From assembly GCA_018267705.1 (NCBI GenBank), contig JAFDXX010000017.1:1-64000 (forward strand): a stretch of DNA of 64,000 nucleotides, written 5' to 3'. Shown in pieces: positions 48,410-58,887 of the stretch. The notes beneath the pieces are model-generated. The model did not search any database. It saw nothing but the letters and a program-made list of their open reading frames with translations, and was not told the origin of the DNA. Position 1 is the stretch's first letter; each line of letters starts with the position of its first letter. Origin of the DNA: Bacteroidota bacterium. Its GTDB lineage: Bacteria; Bacteroidota; Bacteroidia; Chitinophagales; Chitinophagaceae. The position numbers and the translations under genes were made by a program.

Positions 48410-49690
48410 TTATTCAAACTCATAACCAATATCTTTTCTATAATACATTCCTTCAAAATTAATTTGCTCTAATATTTTTTTAGATTGATGAACTGCTTCT
48501 GTTATTGTATTACCTTGAGATGTTATAGTTAATACTCTTCCACCGTTGGTAAGAATATTACCTGCTTCATCTTGTTTTGTTCCGGCTTGAAATACAATTG
48601 AATTATTTGCATTTGAAATATTTGATAATCCTTCAATTGGTAAATTCTTTTTATACTCTCCGGGGTAACCACCACTTACTGCAACAACAGTTGCGTAACA
48701 ATTTTCATTGTAAGAAATATTTGTATCTGCCAATGTTCCGTTATCCATAGCGGCAAATAATGCAACCAAATCGGTATATAATCTTGGCATTACAACTTCT
48801 GTTTCAGGATCTCCCATTCGGCAATTGTATTCAATTACAAAAGGTTTTCCTTCAACATTAATCAATCCAAAAAATATAAAACCATTGTATATTAATTCTT
48901 CTTGGTATAATCCGTTTATGGTGGGTTTAATAATTGTTTCTTCTACTTCATTCATAAAATTATTGTTCATAATCGGAACAGGTGTTACACAGCCCATGCC
49001 ACCAGTGTTAAGGCCTGTATCGCCTTCTCCAATACGTTTATAATCTTTTGCATGACCAATAATTTGATAATCTTTTCCGTTGGTTAAAACAAATACGCTT
49101 ACTTCAATGCCGGTTAAAAATTCTTCAATTACAACTTTACTACTTGCATTACCAAATTGTTTGTTGATGATCATTGCTTCAAAAACTTGTAATGCTTCTT
49201 CATGCGTTTGTGCAATAACAACACCTTTACCTGCTGCCAATCCATCGGCTTTTAAAACAATAGGTAATGTGTGTTGTTGAATGTATTGTTTACCTGCTTC
49301 AAAATTTTTTATGGTAAATTCTGCATAAGCTGCTGTTGGTATATGATGCCTTTGCATAAACTTTTTAGAGAATGCTTTGCTGCCTTCTAATTGTGCTGCT
49401 TTTTGGCTTGGTCCAATTACAAAACCGTTCCATTCACTATTCATTAAATAATCATAAATACCTTTAACCAACGGTTCTTCTGCACCAACAACAACAATGT
49501 TTATATTGTTTTCAATACAAAATTTTTTAATATCCTCAAACTCAAGAACATCAAGCATTACATTTGTTCCGCATTGTGCAGTGCCGGGATTTCCGGGAGC
49601 AATAAACAGTTGATTACAATGATAACTTTGTTTTATTTTCCATGCTAAAGCATGTTCTCGTCCGCCGCTGCCAAGTAGTAAAATATTCAT
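48410..49690 (-). CDS. purD: Phosphoribosylamine-glycine ligase PurD
   Basis: A 426-residue ATP-grasp enzyme of purine synthesis (GAR synthetase). It starts MNILLLGSGGREHALAWK, the family's N-terminal block, so the ATG at 49690 is preferred over an upstream one at 49711. The ATP-grasp region carries KADGLAAGKGV, EEFLTGIEVSVF, and NTGGMGCVTPV. The C-terminal part has EYNCRMGDPETEVVMPRL (cited in part), with the metal-binding Glu and Asn residues. A TACTTTCG box lies 5 nt upstream of the ATG. Confidence 0.95.
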   Translation of the reverse strand: MNILLLGSGGREHALAWKIKQSYHCNQLFIAPGNPGTAQCGTNVMLDVLEFEDIKKFCIENNINIVVVGAEEPLVKGIYDYLMNSEWNGFVIGPSQKAAQLEGSKAFSKKFMQRHHIPTAAYAEFTIKNFEAGKQYIQQHTLPIVLKADGLAAGKGVVIAQTHEEALQVFEAMIINKQFGNASSKVVIEEFLTGIEVSVFVLTNGKDYQIIGHAKDYKRIGEGDTGLNTGGMGCVTPVPIMNNNFMNEVEETIIKPTINGLYQEELIYNGFIFFGLINVEGKPFVIEYNCRMGDPETEVVMPRLYTDLVALFAAMDNGTLADTNISYNENCYATVVAVSGGYPGEYKKNLPIEGLSNISNANNSIVFQAGTKQDEAGNILTNGGRVLTITSQGNTITEAVHQSKKILEQINFEGMYYRKDIGYEFE

Positions 49691-49695
49691 GACTG

Positions 49696-49703
49696 CGAAA
49701 GTA
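49696..49703 (-). promoter_or_regulatory. Putative purD -7 box
   Basis: On the minus strand TACTTTCG, 7 of 8 matches to TAnnTTTG, ends 5 nt before the purD ATG. It implies a very short or absent leader. Confidence 0.35.
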
Positions 49704-49780
49704 ATCTTCAATTTTGAATTAGTTATTATGTAATTAATGCTTATTTTGAGCCACTAACGATTTGTTTTAAAATAACAATT

Positions 49781-51286
49781 ATGACAAAAGCCTCAATAAA
49801 AAAAGGACATCCCAAAGGTTTGTATGTTTTGTTTACAACTGAAATGTGGGAACGGTTTAATTTTTATGGAATGCGTTCCATATTGGTTTTATTTATGACA
49901 AAAGCTTTGTTGTTTGATAAAGTTTTTGCCTCTAATTTATATGGCAGTTATTTAAGTTTAGTGTATTTATCTCCATTAATTGGTGGTTTTATTGCCGATA
50001 AATATTGGGGTAATAATCGTTCTATTATTACGGGTGGTATTGTAATGGCAATAGGCGAGTTTGTTTTATTTTGTTGTGGTTCTTTGTATCATTCTTCTCC
50101 TGATGTATCTTCTATTTTATTTTTTTCCGGATTAGGTTTAATGATTACGGGAAATGGATTTTTTAAACCCAATATTTCTTCTTTAGTTGGTCATTTGTAT
50201 CCACATGGAGATACTAGAAAAGATGCTGCCTATACTATTTTTTATATGGGAATAAATGTTGGCGGAGCTATTGGGCCTTTTATTTGCGGATTGGTTGGAG
50301 ATACAGGTAACCCCGCAGATTTTAGATGGGCATTTTTAGTAGGAGGTATAGGAATGATTATAAGTGTTATTATTCAAAAATTATTTCAAAAGAAATATGT
50401 AATAGATACCGAAGGAAAACAATTAGGCGTAGTACCTGCTAATGCTCCTAAAAAATTATTTTCTCCGGTTGTTGTTGTTTTAGGAATGACATTGATGGTT
50501 TTATTATTTATTTCATTGTTTTATTTAGATGCAAAATTTAATTATCTGTTTTATTTGTTAAGTGCTTGTTTTATTGGTATTCCGTTAATTATTTTTTCAG
50601 ATAAAAAATTAAATAAATCTGAGAAAGAAAAAGTAGGAGTAATTTTTTTAATATGTTTTTTTGTAATTTTCTTTTGGGGGGCTTTTGAGCAAGCAGGGGC
50701 ATCACTCACATTTTTTGCATCTGAACAAACACAAAGAAATTTAGGTTTTTTCACAGTGCCTACAAGTTGGTTTCAATCTTTAAACTCAATATTTGTTGTT
50801 TTGTTTGCACCGTTTTTTGCATGGTTTTGGTTAAAGTTGGGAAAACGAGAACCCAAATCTCCTTTTAAAATGGCTTTAGGTTTATTGTTTATGTCTTTAG
50901 GTTATTTGTGGATTGCATTTGGTGTGAAAGATGTACAAACAGGCATTAAAGTAAGTATGATTTGGTTGGTTGGCATGTATGCTTTACACACTGCCGGAGA
51001 ATTGTGCTTGTCGCCAATTGGTCTTTCATTGGTTAATCAATTATCTCCTTTAAAATATTCTTCTTTATTAATGGCAATATGGTTTACTGCAAATGCTTTT
51101 GGAAATAAATTAGCAGGTGTATTAAGTTCATTATATCCTGATGGTAATAAAACAACTTCATTCTTGGGTTACCAAATGCACAACTTGCACGACTTTTTTA
51201 TGTTGTTTTTTTATATGGCCGGAATTGCTTCAATCGTTTTATTTATACTTTCTTCTAAGCTTAAAAAAATGATGAACGCAAGTTAA
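49781..51286 (+). CDS. POT-family proton-dependent peptide transporter
   Basis: A 501-residue inner-membrane protein with 14 predicted helices. TEMWERFNFYGMRSILVLF carries the ExxERFxYY-type proton-coupling motif of the POT/PTR family (here ERFNFYG). NISSLVGHLYPHGDTRKDAAYTIFYMGINVGGAIGPF (cited in part as GDTRKDAAYTIFYMGINVG) is the second family signature. The family imports di- and tripeptides with protons. It is divergent from purD with a 90-nt gap, and its stop overlaps the convergent glycosyltransferase end by 4 nt. Confidence 0.93.
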   Translation: MTKASIKKGHPKGLYVLFTTEMWERFNFYGMRSILVLFMTKALLFDKVFASNLYGSYLSLVYLSPLIGGFIADKYWGNNRSIITGGIVMAIGEFVLFCCGSLYHSSPDVSSILFFSGLGLMITGNGFFKPNISSLVGHLYPHGDTRKDAAYTIFYMGINVGGAIGPFICGLVGDTGNPADFRWAFLVGGIGMIISVIIQKLFQKKYVIDTEGKQLGVVPANAPKKLFSPVVVVLGMTLMVLLFISLFYLDAKFNYLFYLLSACFIGIPLIIFSDKKLNKSEKEKVGVIFLICFFVIFFWGAFEQAGASLTFFASEQTQRNLGFFTVPTSWFQSLNSIFVVLFAPFFAWFWLKLGKREPKSPFKMALGLLFMSLGYLWIAFGVKDVQTGIKVSMIWLVGMYALHTAGELCLSPIGLSLVNQLSPLKYSSLLMAIWFTANAFGNKLAGVLSSLYPDGNKTTSFLGYQMHNLHDFFMLFFYMAGIASIVLFILSSKLKKMMNAS

Positions 51287-52383
51287 CAATTTATCATTTC
51301 AATATATTGTTCTATAATATTATTCCAATCGTGTTGTTGAGCCCATTGCAATGCATGATTGGAATAATTTTTATAATCGTTCAAAATTTCTTTTATTGCA
51401 TTGGTAATATTGTTGGCATTATTTACATCAACTAATATTCCGTTAAAATTATCTTTTATAGCATCTGTAATTCCTCCAAAATTGGCTCCCACAGCAGGTT
51501 TTCCGGCTGCATTGCCTTCAAGAATGGCAATACCAAAACCTTCAAAATCTCCATCGCTGGTATGATTGCTCAACATAATTTTTATAGTAGCTGCTTGTAA
51601 AATTTTTAATAATTCTGTTCTCTCAACCGCACCATGAAAAATAATTTTATTAGCTACATTTAATTTATTGGCTACTGCTAACAACTTTTCTTTTTCAACA
51701 GGTTTACCAACTATATGATAAACAGTTTCGGGAAAAGAAGATAAAATTGTTGGCAAAGCTTTAATTACATTCTCTTGCCCTTTTCGGTTGGTAACACTTC
51801 CAATAGTGATGAGTTGTAAGGGATTTGTTTGAGAAGTAGTTGAAATATAATTTTTAAATTCTTCATTATTAATTCCGTTGGGAATTACAAAACATTTTTC
51901 CTGCAAATTTTTTGGAACAAAACTTTTGGTATAATTAGAAACAGCAATAATTGCATTTGATTTTTTTAAAGCACCCAACAAAAGCGTTTTTCCGAAATTA
52001 TTTTTTAAATCTAATTCTGTTCCATGAACAATAGAAATAATTGGTTTTGAAGAATAAAATAATTTTATAATATGAATTTGCCAAACCGAAAATTTTCCTG
52101 AGCAAAAAATAATATCTGCTTGTTTTGCAAAATGTATTGTTTGCTTAATTCTTTTTAAATAAACAAATAAGATATTTTTTTTTCGCTGTATTGGGATAAA
52201 GGCAAAAGAAATATTTTGTTGAAATGAAATTATTTTTTGTTCATCGGGTTCATTTACATCGGCAACAACAGTTGTATTGTAATTTTTATGTTGAAAAGAA
52301 TTGGCTAAATGAAAAGCATGATTGCCAATTCCGCCAACTGCTGGCGGAAACTCGGTTGAAATAATTAAAATATTTTTTTTCAT
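51283..52383 (-). CDS. Glycosyltransferase family 4 protein
   Basis: A 366-residue GT-B fold enzyme. The N-terminal FPPAVGGIGNHAFHLAN has the acceptor-side glycine loop. VIPNGINNEEF and GSVTNRKGQENVIKAL open the C-terminal domain. The EGFGIAILEGNAAGKPAV segment carries the E-x7-E motif that binds the nucleotide sugar. The donor and acceptor are not readable from sequence; cell-surface glycan or lipid glycosylation is likely. It shares a 4-nt overlap with the convergent peptide-transporter gene, and it follows acs after that gene's terminator. Confidence 0.87.
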   Translation of the reverse strand: MKKNILIISTEFPPAVGGIGNHAFHLANSFQHKNYNTTVVADVNEPDEQKIISFQQNISFAFIPIQRKKNILFVYLKRIKQTIHFAKQADIIFCSGKFSVWQIHIIKLFYSSKPIISIVHGTELDLKNNFGKTLLLGALKKSNAIIAVSNYTKSFVPKNLQEKCFVIPNGINNEEFKNYISTTSQTNPLQLITIGSVTNRKGQENVIKALPTILSSFPETVYHIVGKPVEKEKLLAVANKLNVANKIIFHGAVERTELLKILQAATIKIMLSNHTSDGDFEGFGIAILEGNAAGKPAVGANFGGITDAIKDNFNGILVDVNNANNITNAIKEILNDYKNYSNHALQWAQQHDWNNIIEQYIEMINC

Positions 52384-52404
52384 TAGGGAATAGAAAAAAT
52401 ATAC

Positions 52405-52440
52405 AAATAAAAATGCACCGAATGGTATCGATGCATTTTA
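52405..52440 (-). terminator. acs terminator
   Basis: An 11-bp stem (52410-52420 with 52429-52439), with one G-T wobble on the minus strand and an 8-nt loop. The plus-strand A run gives the minus-strand T tract. It lies 20 nt beyond the acs stop. Confidence 0.8.
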
Positions 52441-52459
52441 CTATGCTGTGAAAAATTAT

Positions 52460-54400
52460 TTATACTCTTCCATTTTTAATTTCATCTACAACACCGGGAT
52501 CTAGTAAAGTTGTGGTATCACCTAAGTTTTGTGTTTCGCCTTCTGCAATTTTTCTTAAAATTCTTCGCATAATTTTTCCGCTGCGTGTTTTAGGTAATCC
52601 TTTTACAAATTGAATTTTATCTGGTTTTGCAATAGGCCCAATAATTCTTGATACCGTTTGTAAAATATCTCTTCGTGTAGATTCTTCATCGCCATGTAAA
52701 TTATTATCAATTACAAAAGCATAAATGCCTTGCCCTTTTATATCGTGTGGATAACCTACCACTGCACTTTCTACTACACCTGCATGCATGTTGATGGCAT
52801 TTTCTACTTCTGCGGTTCCTATTCTATGACCGCTAACATTTAATACATCATCAACTCTTCCGGTAATTCTGTAGAAACCTGTCTTTTCATCTTTTAATGC
52901 ACCGTCTCCGGTAAAATATAAATTATCGTAAGTAGCAAAATAATTGGTTCTACATCTTTCATGATCTCCGTAAGTGGTTCTTAAAATACTTGGCCATGGC
53001 GTTTTCATACAAAGATTTCCTTTTAATAAACCTTGTTCATCTTTTTCAGTAACTTCTTTTCCATTTTCATCAACAAGAACCGGTTGAACGCCGGGTAATG
53101 GAAGTGTTGCCCAGCTTGGTTTTGATGGTGTAATACCCGCAAGGTTTGAAATTAATACGCCACCTGTTTCTGTTTGCCACCAAGTATCTACAATAGGGCA
53201 TTTTTTCTTTCCAATATGTTCGTTATACCAATGCCATGCTTCTTCATTAATAGGCTCGCCAACTGTTCCTAAAATTTTTAATGATGATAAATCTTTTCCT
53301 TCTAAAGGTTTTAAACCAAAGCCCATTAAGCTTCTTATAGCGGTTGGTGCAGTGTATAAAATATCAACTTTGTATTTATCTACTATATCCCAAAAACGTC
53401 CGGCATCGGGCCATGTAGGAATTCCTTCAAACATTAAACTGGTTGCTCCTGCACTTAGTGGGCCATAAACAATATAGCTGTGTCCTGTTATCCAACCAAT
53501 ATCTGCGGTGCAAAAATGAACTTGCCCGGGTTGGTATTGAAATACGTTTACAAAAGTGTAATTCATCCAAACCAAATAACCGGCACTGCTGTGTACTACA
53601 CCTTTGGGTTTACCTGTTGAGCCTGATGTATATAAAATAAACAACGGATCTTCTGCATCCATTTCTTCGGCTTCAAAAAAAACTTTCCCATCTTTTTCTA
53701 CTTGTTCTTCGGCATACAACATTTCATCTTCCCACCAAATATCTCTCCCTTTAATCATTGAAACGGGAGTTCTTGTTCGGGTATAAACAATTACTTTTTT
53801 TACGGTTTTGTTTCCTATTAAAGCATCGTCAATTACATTTTTTAACGGAATAATTTTTTCTCCTCGGTAAGCACCATCACAAGTAATAATAAATTCGGCT
53901 TTGGCATCTTCTAATCTATCTGCAATGCTTTGTGCACTGAAGCCGCCAAAAATTACTGAATGTATGGCACCAATTCTTGCACATCCTAAAACTGCATAGG
54001 CTAATTCGGGTACCATGCCCATGTATATGCAAACTCTATCTCCGCGTTTTACACCATTGTTTTTAAGCATTTGTGCAACTTGGCAAACACGTTTATGCAA
54101 ACGATTATATGTTACAATTCTTGTTCTTTCTTCGGGGTTGTTGGGTTCCCAAATAATGGCAGGTTCTTCGCCCATTGTAGCCAAATGTCTATCAATACAG
54201 TTTTCTGTAATATTTAATTTGGCACCTTTAAACCATTCTATTTTTGGTTCTTTAAAATTCCAGCTTAAAACATTATCCCATTTTTTTCTCCATAAAAAAT
54301 TTTCGGCAACATTGCTCCAAAACTGTTCGGGTTGCTCTATACTTTTTTTATAATGTTCTTTGTATTCTTCTAAAGATTTAATTTGATAAGGATATGACAT
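52460..54400 (-). CDS. acs: Acetyl-CoA synthetase
   Basis: A 646-residue AMP-forming acyl-CoA synthetase. The ATP-binding motif YTSGSTGKPKGV starts near residue 257. VDTWWQTETGG, YFTGDGALKDE, GRVDDVLNVSGHRIGTAE, and KTRSGKIMRR (with the regulatory lysine that is acetylated in this family) follow in order. The start at 54400 (MSYPYQIKSLEEY) is used because family members begin there; the extension to 54460 is not conserved-like. The gene is divergent from an MHS transporter and may work with it on acetate uptake; this is inferred from position. Confidence 0.95.
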   Translation of the reverse strand: MSYPYQIKSLEEYKEHYKKSIEQPEQFWSNVAENFLWRKKWDNVLSWNFKEPKIEWFKGAKLNITENCIDRHLATMGEEPAIIWEPNNPEERTRIVTYNRLHKRVCQVAQMLKNNGVKRGDRVCIYMGMVPELAYAVLGCARIGAIHSVIFGGFSAQSIADRLEDAKAEFIITCDGAYRGEKIIPLKNVIDDALIGNKTVKKVIVYTRTRTPVSMIKGRDIWWEDEMLYAEEQVEKDGKVFFEAEEMDAEDPLFILYTSGSTGKPKGVVHSSAGYLVWMNYTFVNVFQYQPGQVHFCTADIGWITGHSYIVYGPLSAGATSLMFEGIPTWPDAGRFWDIVDKYKVDILYTAPTAIRSLMGFGLKPLEGKDLSSLKILGTVGEPINEEAWHWYNEHIGKKKCPIVDTWWQTETGGVLISNLAGITPSKPSWATLPLPGVQPVLVDENGKEVTEKDEQGLLKGNLCMKTPWPSILRTTYGDHERCRTNYFATYDNLYFTGDGALKDEKTGFYRITGRVDDVLNVSGHRIGTAEVENAINMHAGVVESAVVGYPHDIKGQGIYAFVIDNNLHGDEESTRRDILQTVSRIIGPIAKPDKIQFVKGLPKTRSGKIMRRILRKIAEGETQNLGDTTTLLDPGVVDEIKNGRV

Positions 54401-54520
54401 AATAAAATTTTGGAGCGTGAATTTACTAAAGTCTGTAATAAATTCGGTGATATAATTCATTTGAGAAATAATAATTGTATAAAAACAATTAATTTTCCAA
54501 CAACAACCAAAATAAATTGC

Positions 54521-56062
54521 ATGTCATCTTCTTCAACATCAACAAAAGGTATTTGGAAAGTTATTACAGCTTCTTCAATAGGAACATTAATTGAGTGGTA
54601 TGATTTTTACATTTTTGGAAGTTTGGCAACAGTTATTGCCAGTCAGTTTTTTCCTAAAACAAATCCTACGGCTGCACTGCTTAGCACCTTGGCAACATTT
54701 GCGGCAGGCTTTATTGTAAGGCCTTTTGGAGCATTGGTATTTGGAAGATTAGGAGATTTAATTGGAAGAAAATATACTTTCTTGCTAACATTAATTTTAA
54801 TGGGTGGAAGTACTTTTGCTATTGGTTGTATTCCATCTTACGATAGTATTGGTTTTGCTGCTCCTGTTTTGGTTTTGTTGTTACGATTAATTCAAGGGCT
54901 TGCTTTAGGCGGAGAGTATGGCGGGGCTGCTACTTATGTTGCAGAACATGCACCTGATAATAGGCGTGGCTATTTTACTAGTTGGATACAAACAACTGCT
55001 ACATTGGGTTTGTTTATATCACTCGGTGTTATTTTATTAACCAGATATTGGTTAGATGAAGATGCAGCAAAATCTATTGCAAAGTTTAACGATTGGGGAT
55101 GGCGTATTCCGTTTTTACTATCTATTTTTCTGGTAATTATTTCTGTATATATAAGAATGAAAATGAAGGAAAGTCCTTTGTTTTCAAAACTAAAAGAAGA
55201 AGGAAAAACTTCCGTCAATCCATTAAAAGAAAGCTTTGCACGTAAAGCCAATTTAAAAATGGTTTTATTGGCACTATTTGGTGCAACTATGGGGCAAGGT
55301 GTAGTTTGGTACACGGGGCAATTTTATGCTCAATCATTTATAGAAAATGTTTGTAAAGTAGATTTTGATCAATCTAGAACCATACTTATTTGGGCAATAC
55401 TTTTTGCCACACCATTTTTTGTTGTGTTTGGCGGATGGAGTGATAAAATTGGAAGAAAATGGATAATGCTTGCAGGAATGTTTTTAGCAGTAATTACATA
55501 CAGACCTTTGTTTAATCAGTTATTGCAGTTAAGTGATATGAATAATAAAATTGAAATTGAAGCATTACGCCAAATAAAATCAAACTATACGCTACTTCCT
55601 AATAATACCGATACATTAAAAAAAATAACGATAAAACATTTTTTTGAAGATAAAAGCATTCTTACAGAAACAAAAATAGATACATTGTATAAAAATGTTG
55701 CAAAGAAAACTATTAAGCCTATAGTCACCGTTTCAAAAACACTTAGCAGCAGTATTTACTGGAAAATGGTATTCATAGTTTTTGTTTTGATTTTGTATGT
55801 AACTATGGTGTACGGGCCTATTGCAGCATTTTTAGTTGAATTATTCCCTACAAAAATTAGATATACAAGTATGAGTTTACCTTACCATATTGGTAATGGT
55901 GTATTTGGTGGCTTAACGCCGTTTATAGCAACATTACTAACTACTATTTATACATCAGATAAATTGGTTGGTTTGTATTATCCCATAATTGTAAGCATAC
56001 TTTGTTTGGTAATTGGGGCATTGTATATAAGTTCTAAAATAAATATTTCAAATAAAAATTAA
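54521..56062 (+). CDS. MFS transporter, metabolite:H+ symporter (MHS) type
   Basis: A 513-residue carrier with 12 predicted helices. GTLIEWYDFYIFGSLA opens the protein and RLIQGLALGGEYGGAATYVAEHAP (cited in part) follows helix 4; both are signatures of the MHS group (ProP, ShiA, KgtP relatives). Between helices in the second half is a hydrophilic insertion of about 95 residues (about 315-410, from FNQLLQLSDMNN to SKTLSSSIYW). The ATG at 54521 is chosen because MSSSSTSTKG leads straight into helix 1; the longer ORF begins in the acs promoter region. Likely substrates are short carboxylates, given the acs neighbour. Confidence 0.87.
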   Translation: MSSSSTSTKGIWKVITASSIGTLIEWYDFYIFGSLATVIASQFFPKTNPTAALLSTLATFAAGFIVRPFGALVFGRLGDLIGRKYTFLLTLILMGGSTFAIGCIPSYDSIGFAAPVLVLLLRLIQGLALGGEYGGAATYVAEHAPDNRRGYFTSWIQTTATLGLFISLGVILLTRYWLDEDAAKSIAKFNDWGWRIPFLLSIFLVIISVYIRMKMKESPLFSKLKEEGKTSVNPLKESFARKANLKMVLLALFGATMGQGVVWYTGQFYAQSFIENVCKVDFDQSRTILIWAILFATPFFVVFGGWSDKIGRKWIMLAGMFLAVITYRPLFNQLLQLSDMNNKIEIEALRQIKSNYTLLPNNTDTLKKITIKHFFEDKSILTETKIDTLYKNVAKKTIKPIVTVSKTLSSSIYWKMVFIVFVLILYVTMVYGPIAAFLVELFPTKIRYTSMSLPYHIGNGVFGGLTPFIATLLTTIYTSDKLVGLYYPIIVSILCLVIGALYISSKINISNKN

Positions 56063-56073
56063 AAATATTGTAT

Positions 56074-56295
56074 ATGAATAAGTTAAAAAGAATTGCCGGT
56101 ATTGTTTGGATATTGTTAGGGCCCATATCTATTTTTTATCTCATAAAAACAGCAGCATCTGAAACTGCTAAAAAACCGCATATTGACACAAAAATTCAAT
56201 GGTATGTTTTTGTAATAGTATTCATTCCTATTGTTATTGGTTTAATGATTTTTGGTTATTATGCTTTAAAAGGAGAGTATGATGATATTAAGTAA
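56074..56295 (+). CDS. Small two-helix membrane protein (DUF6814-like)
   Basis: A 73-residue protein with two hydrophobic helices (about 8-25 and 44-64), separated by a Lys-rich loop. KRIAGIVWILLGPISIFYLI is like small proteins I associate with DUF6814, which lie next to MHS-type transporters in Bacteroidota. It begins 11 nt after the MFS stop and is co-directional, so it is probably a subunit or helper of that carrier. The ATG at 56074 is preferred over a TTG six bases earlier. Confidence 0.7.
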   Translation: MNKLKRIAGIVWILLGPISIFYLIKTAASETAKKPHIDTKIQWYVFVIVFIPIVIGLMIFGYYALKGEYDDIK

Positions 56296-56340
56296 ACCTA
56301 ATACATAAAGTTTTCACATTTTATACTTTTACACTTCACT

Positions 56341-56348
56341 TATCTTTG
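56341..56348 (+). promoter_or_regulatory. -7 box 4 nt before the gldA-like gene
   Basis: TATCTTTG is an exact TAnnTTTG match ending 4 nt before the ATG at 56353. It has the same spacing as the rsmA and gltX boxes. Confidence 0.45.
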
Positions 56349-56352
56349 GTGT

Positions 56353-57057
56353 ATGTCTATTCAGGTACAACAATTATTAAAACAATACGGAGCACAAAAA
56401 GCAGTAAATAATATTTCATTTTCAATTAATAAAGGAGAAATAGTTGGTTTTCTTGGCCCCAATGGTGCAGGTAAAAGCACTACCATGAAAATAATAACAG
56501 GTTATTTGGCACAAGATGCAGGCACAGCAACTGTTTGCGGTATTAATGTAAAAACTAATGCCGTTGAAGCAAAAGGAAAAATAGGTTATTTACCAGAAAG
56601 CAATGCCTTGTATTATGATATGTATGTGAAAGAATATTTAACGTTTGTTGCAGGAATACATTCAATTGCGAATCGTAAATCTTTAATCGCCAATACAATT
56701 GAATTAGTTGGTTTACAAGTTGAACAAAACAAAAAAATAGGACAACTTTCGAAAGGCTATAAACAGCGTGTAGGCTTGGCAGCAGCACTAATACATAATC
56801 CGGAAATTTTAATATTAGATGAACCCACCAGCGGTTTAGACCCTAATCAAATTATAGAAATACGAAGCGTTATAAAAGAGCAAGGTAAAAACAAAACTGT
56901 TCTTTTTTCCTCTCATATATTACAAGAAGTAGAAGCCATTTGCGATAGAGTAATTATTATAAACAAAGGCGTAATAGTTGCTGATGATAATTTGGAACAA
57001 CTAAAAAAGCAAGGAAGTTTGGAAAATATTTTCAGGCAACTTACATCAACTAAATAA
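56353..57057 (+). CDS. ABC transporter ATP-binding protein, GldA-like
   Basis: A 234-residue ABC ATPase. Walker A is GPNGAGKS (about 37-44), the signature is LSKGYKQRVGLAAAL (about 133), and Walker B is ILILDEPTSGLD. SSHILQEVEAICDR includes the switch His. The N-terminus and the IGYLPESNALYYDMYVKEYL block resemble GldA, the ATPase linked to gliding motility in Flavobacterium, but this protein is about 60 residues shorter. gldF/gldG are not adjacent and may be elsewhere. It sits immediately upstream of eno. Confidence 0.8.
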   Translation: MSIQVQQLLKQYGAQKAVNNISFSINKGEIVGFLGPNGAGKSTTMKIITGYLAQDAGTATVCGINVKTNAVEAKGKIGYLPESNALYYDMYVKEYLTFVAGIHSIANRKSLIANTIELVGLQVEQNKKIGQLSKGYKQRVGLAAALIHNPEILILDEPTSGLDPNQIIEIRSVIKEQGKNKTVLFSSHILQEVEAICDRVIIINKGVIVADDNLEQLKKQGSLENIFRQLTSTK

Positions 57058-57059
57058 TT

Positions 57060-57067
57060 TACTTTCG
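57060..57067 (+). promoter_or_regulatory. Putative eno -7 box
   Basis: TACTTTCG, 7 of 8 matches to TAnnTTTG, lies just after the GldA-like stop and 39 nt before the eno ATG. The leader then contains a 16-bp palindrome (57077-57092). Confidence 0.3.
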
Positions 57068-57088
57068 CCTTCTCAATTAATTACGTAA

Positions 57089-58396
<1,308 letters not shown>

Positions 58397-58411
58397 ACAT
58401 ATGTTATTAAT

Positions 58412-58476
58412 TGGTGGTTGTTGCTATACTTAAGTTCACTTAATTTTGAATAGCATCAATCACCATTTTTTTTTTG
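58412..58476 (+). terminator. eno terminator with long loop
   Basis: A 16-nt stem (58412-58427 with 58450-58465; one mismatch, one wobble) encloses a 22-nt loop, and a run of ten T follows (58466-58475). The run ends 2 nt before the next gene's ATG. The loop contains a promoter-like sequence. Confidence 0.75.
58418..58448 (+). promoter_or_regulatory. Putative ftsB-like gene promoter inside the eno terminator
   Basis: TTG at 58418-58420 (or 58421-58423) and TAATTTTG at 58441-58448 are 20 (or 17) nt apart. The -7 box is an exact TAnnTTTG match. It lies in the loop of the eno terminator, and a start near 58452 would give a leader of about 25 nt. Confidence 0.5.
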
Positions 58477-58477
58477 C

Positions 58478-58783
58478 ATGAAATATATTTTCAAAATATT
58501 CACTAACAAATACTTACTTGTAATTACATTTTTTGCAGTATGGATGTTATTTTTTGACCAACGTGATTTTTTTTATGTATGGGAACAAAAGCAAAAATTA
58601 AAAGAAGCAGAAAATAAAAAACATTATTACGAACAAGAAATAGAAAAAGCAAAACAAGATTTAGCCGATTTACAAAACAGCCCCGCTGCATTAGAAAAAT
58701 TTGCACGCGAAAAATATTTACTAAAAAAAGATGGAGAAGATATTTATCTTATCTCTTCAGACGAAAGCGAAACAAAAAAATAA
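58478..58783 (+). CDS. Septum-formation initiator family protein (FtsB/DivIC-like)
   Basis: A 101-residue bitopic protein. One membrane helix (about 13-30, YLLVITFFAVWMLFF) is followed by a coiled coil (about 36-75, EQKQKLKEAENKKHYYEQEIEKAKQDL, cited in part) and the conserved LEKFAREKYLLKKDGEDIY segment. That order is characteristic of FtsB/DivIC, which bridges FtsQ and FtsL in the divisome. The short length is typical. It starts 2 nt after the eno terminator and has its own promoter-like sequence. Confidence 0.88.
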   Translation: MKYIFKIFTNKYLLVITFFAVWMLFFDQRDFFYVWEQKQKLKEAENKKHYYEQEIEKAKQDLADLQNSPAALEKFAREKYLLKKDGEDIYLISSDESETKK

Positions 58784-58887
58784 TTCTTCTCGCAATAATT
58801 TACAACGCATAGCGTTTCTAATAATGTCCTCCGATTTTACCCTCCGAAAGCAGTATATTTACTATTGCAAGTTTCTAAAAAATTATT

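Noticed and set aside
54410..54520. Longer MFS start at 54410 and longer acs start at 54460
   Set aside because: The extensions overlap each other in the shared promoter region and are not protein-like. Family starts fit 54521 and 54400.
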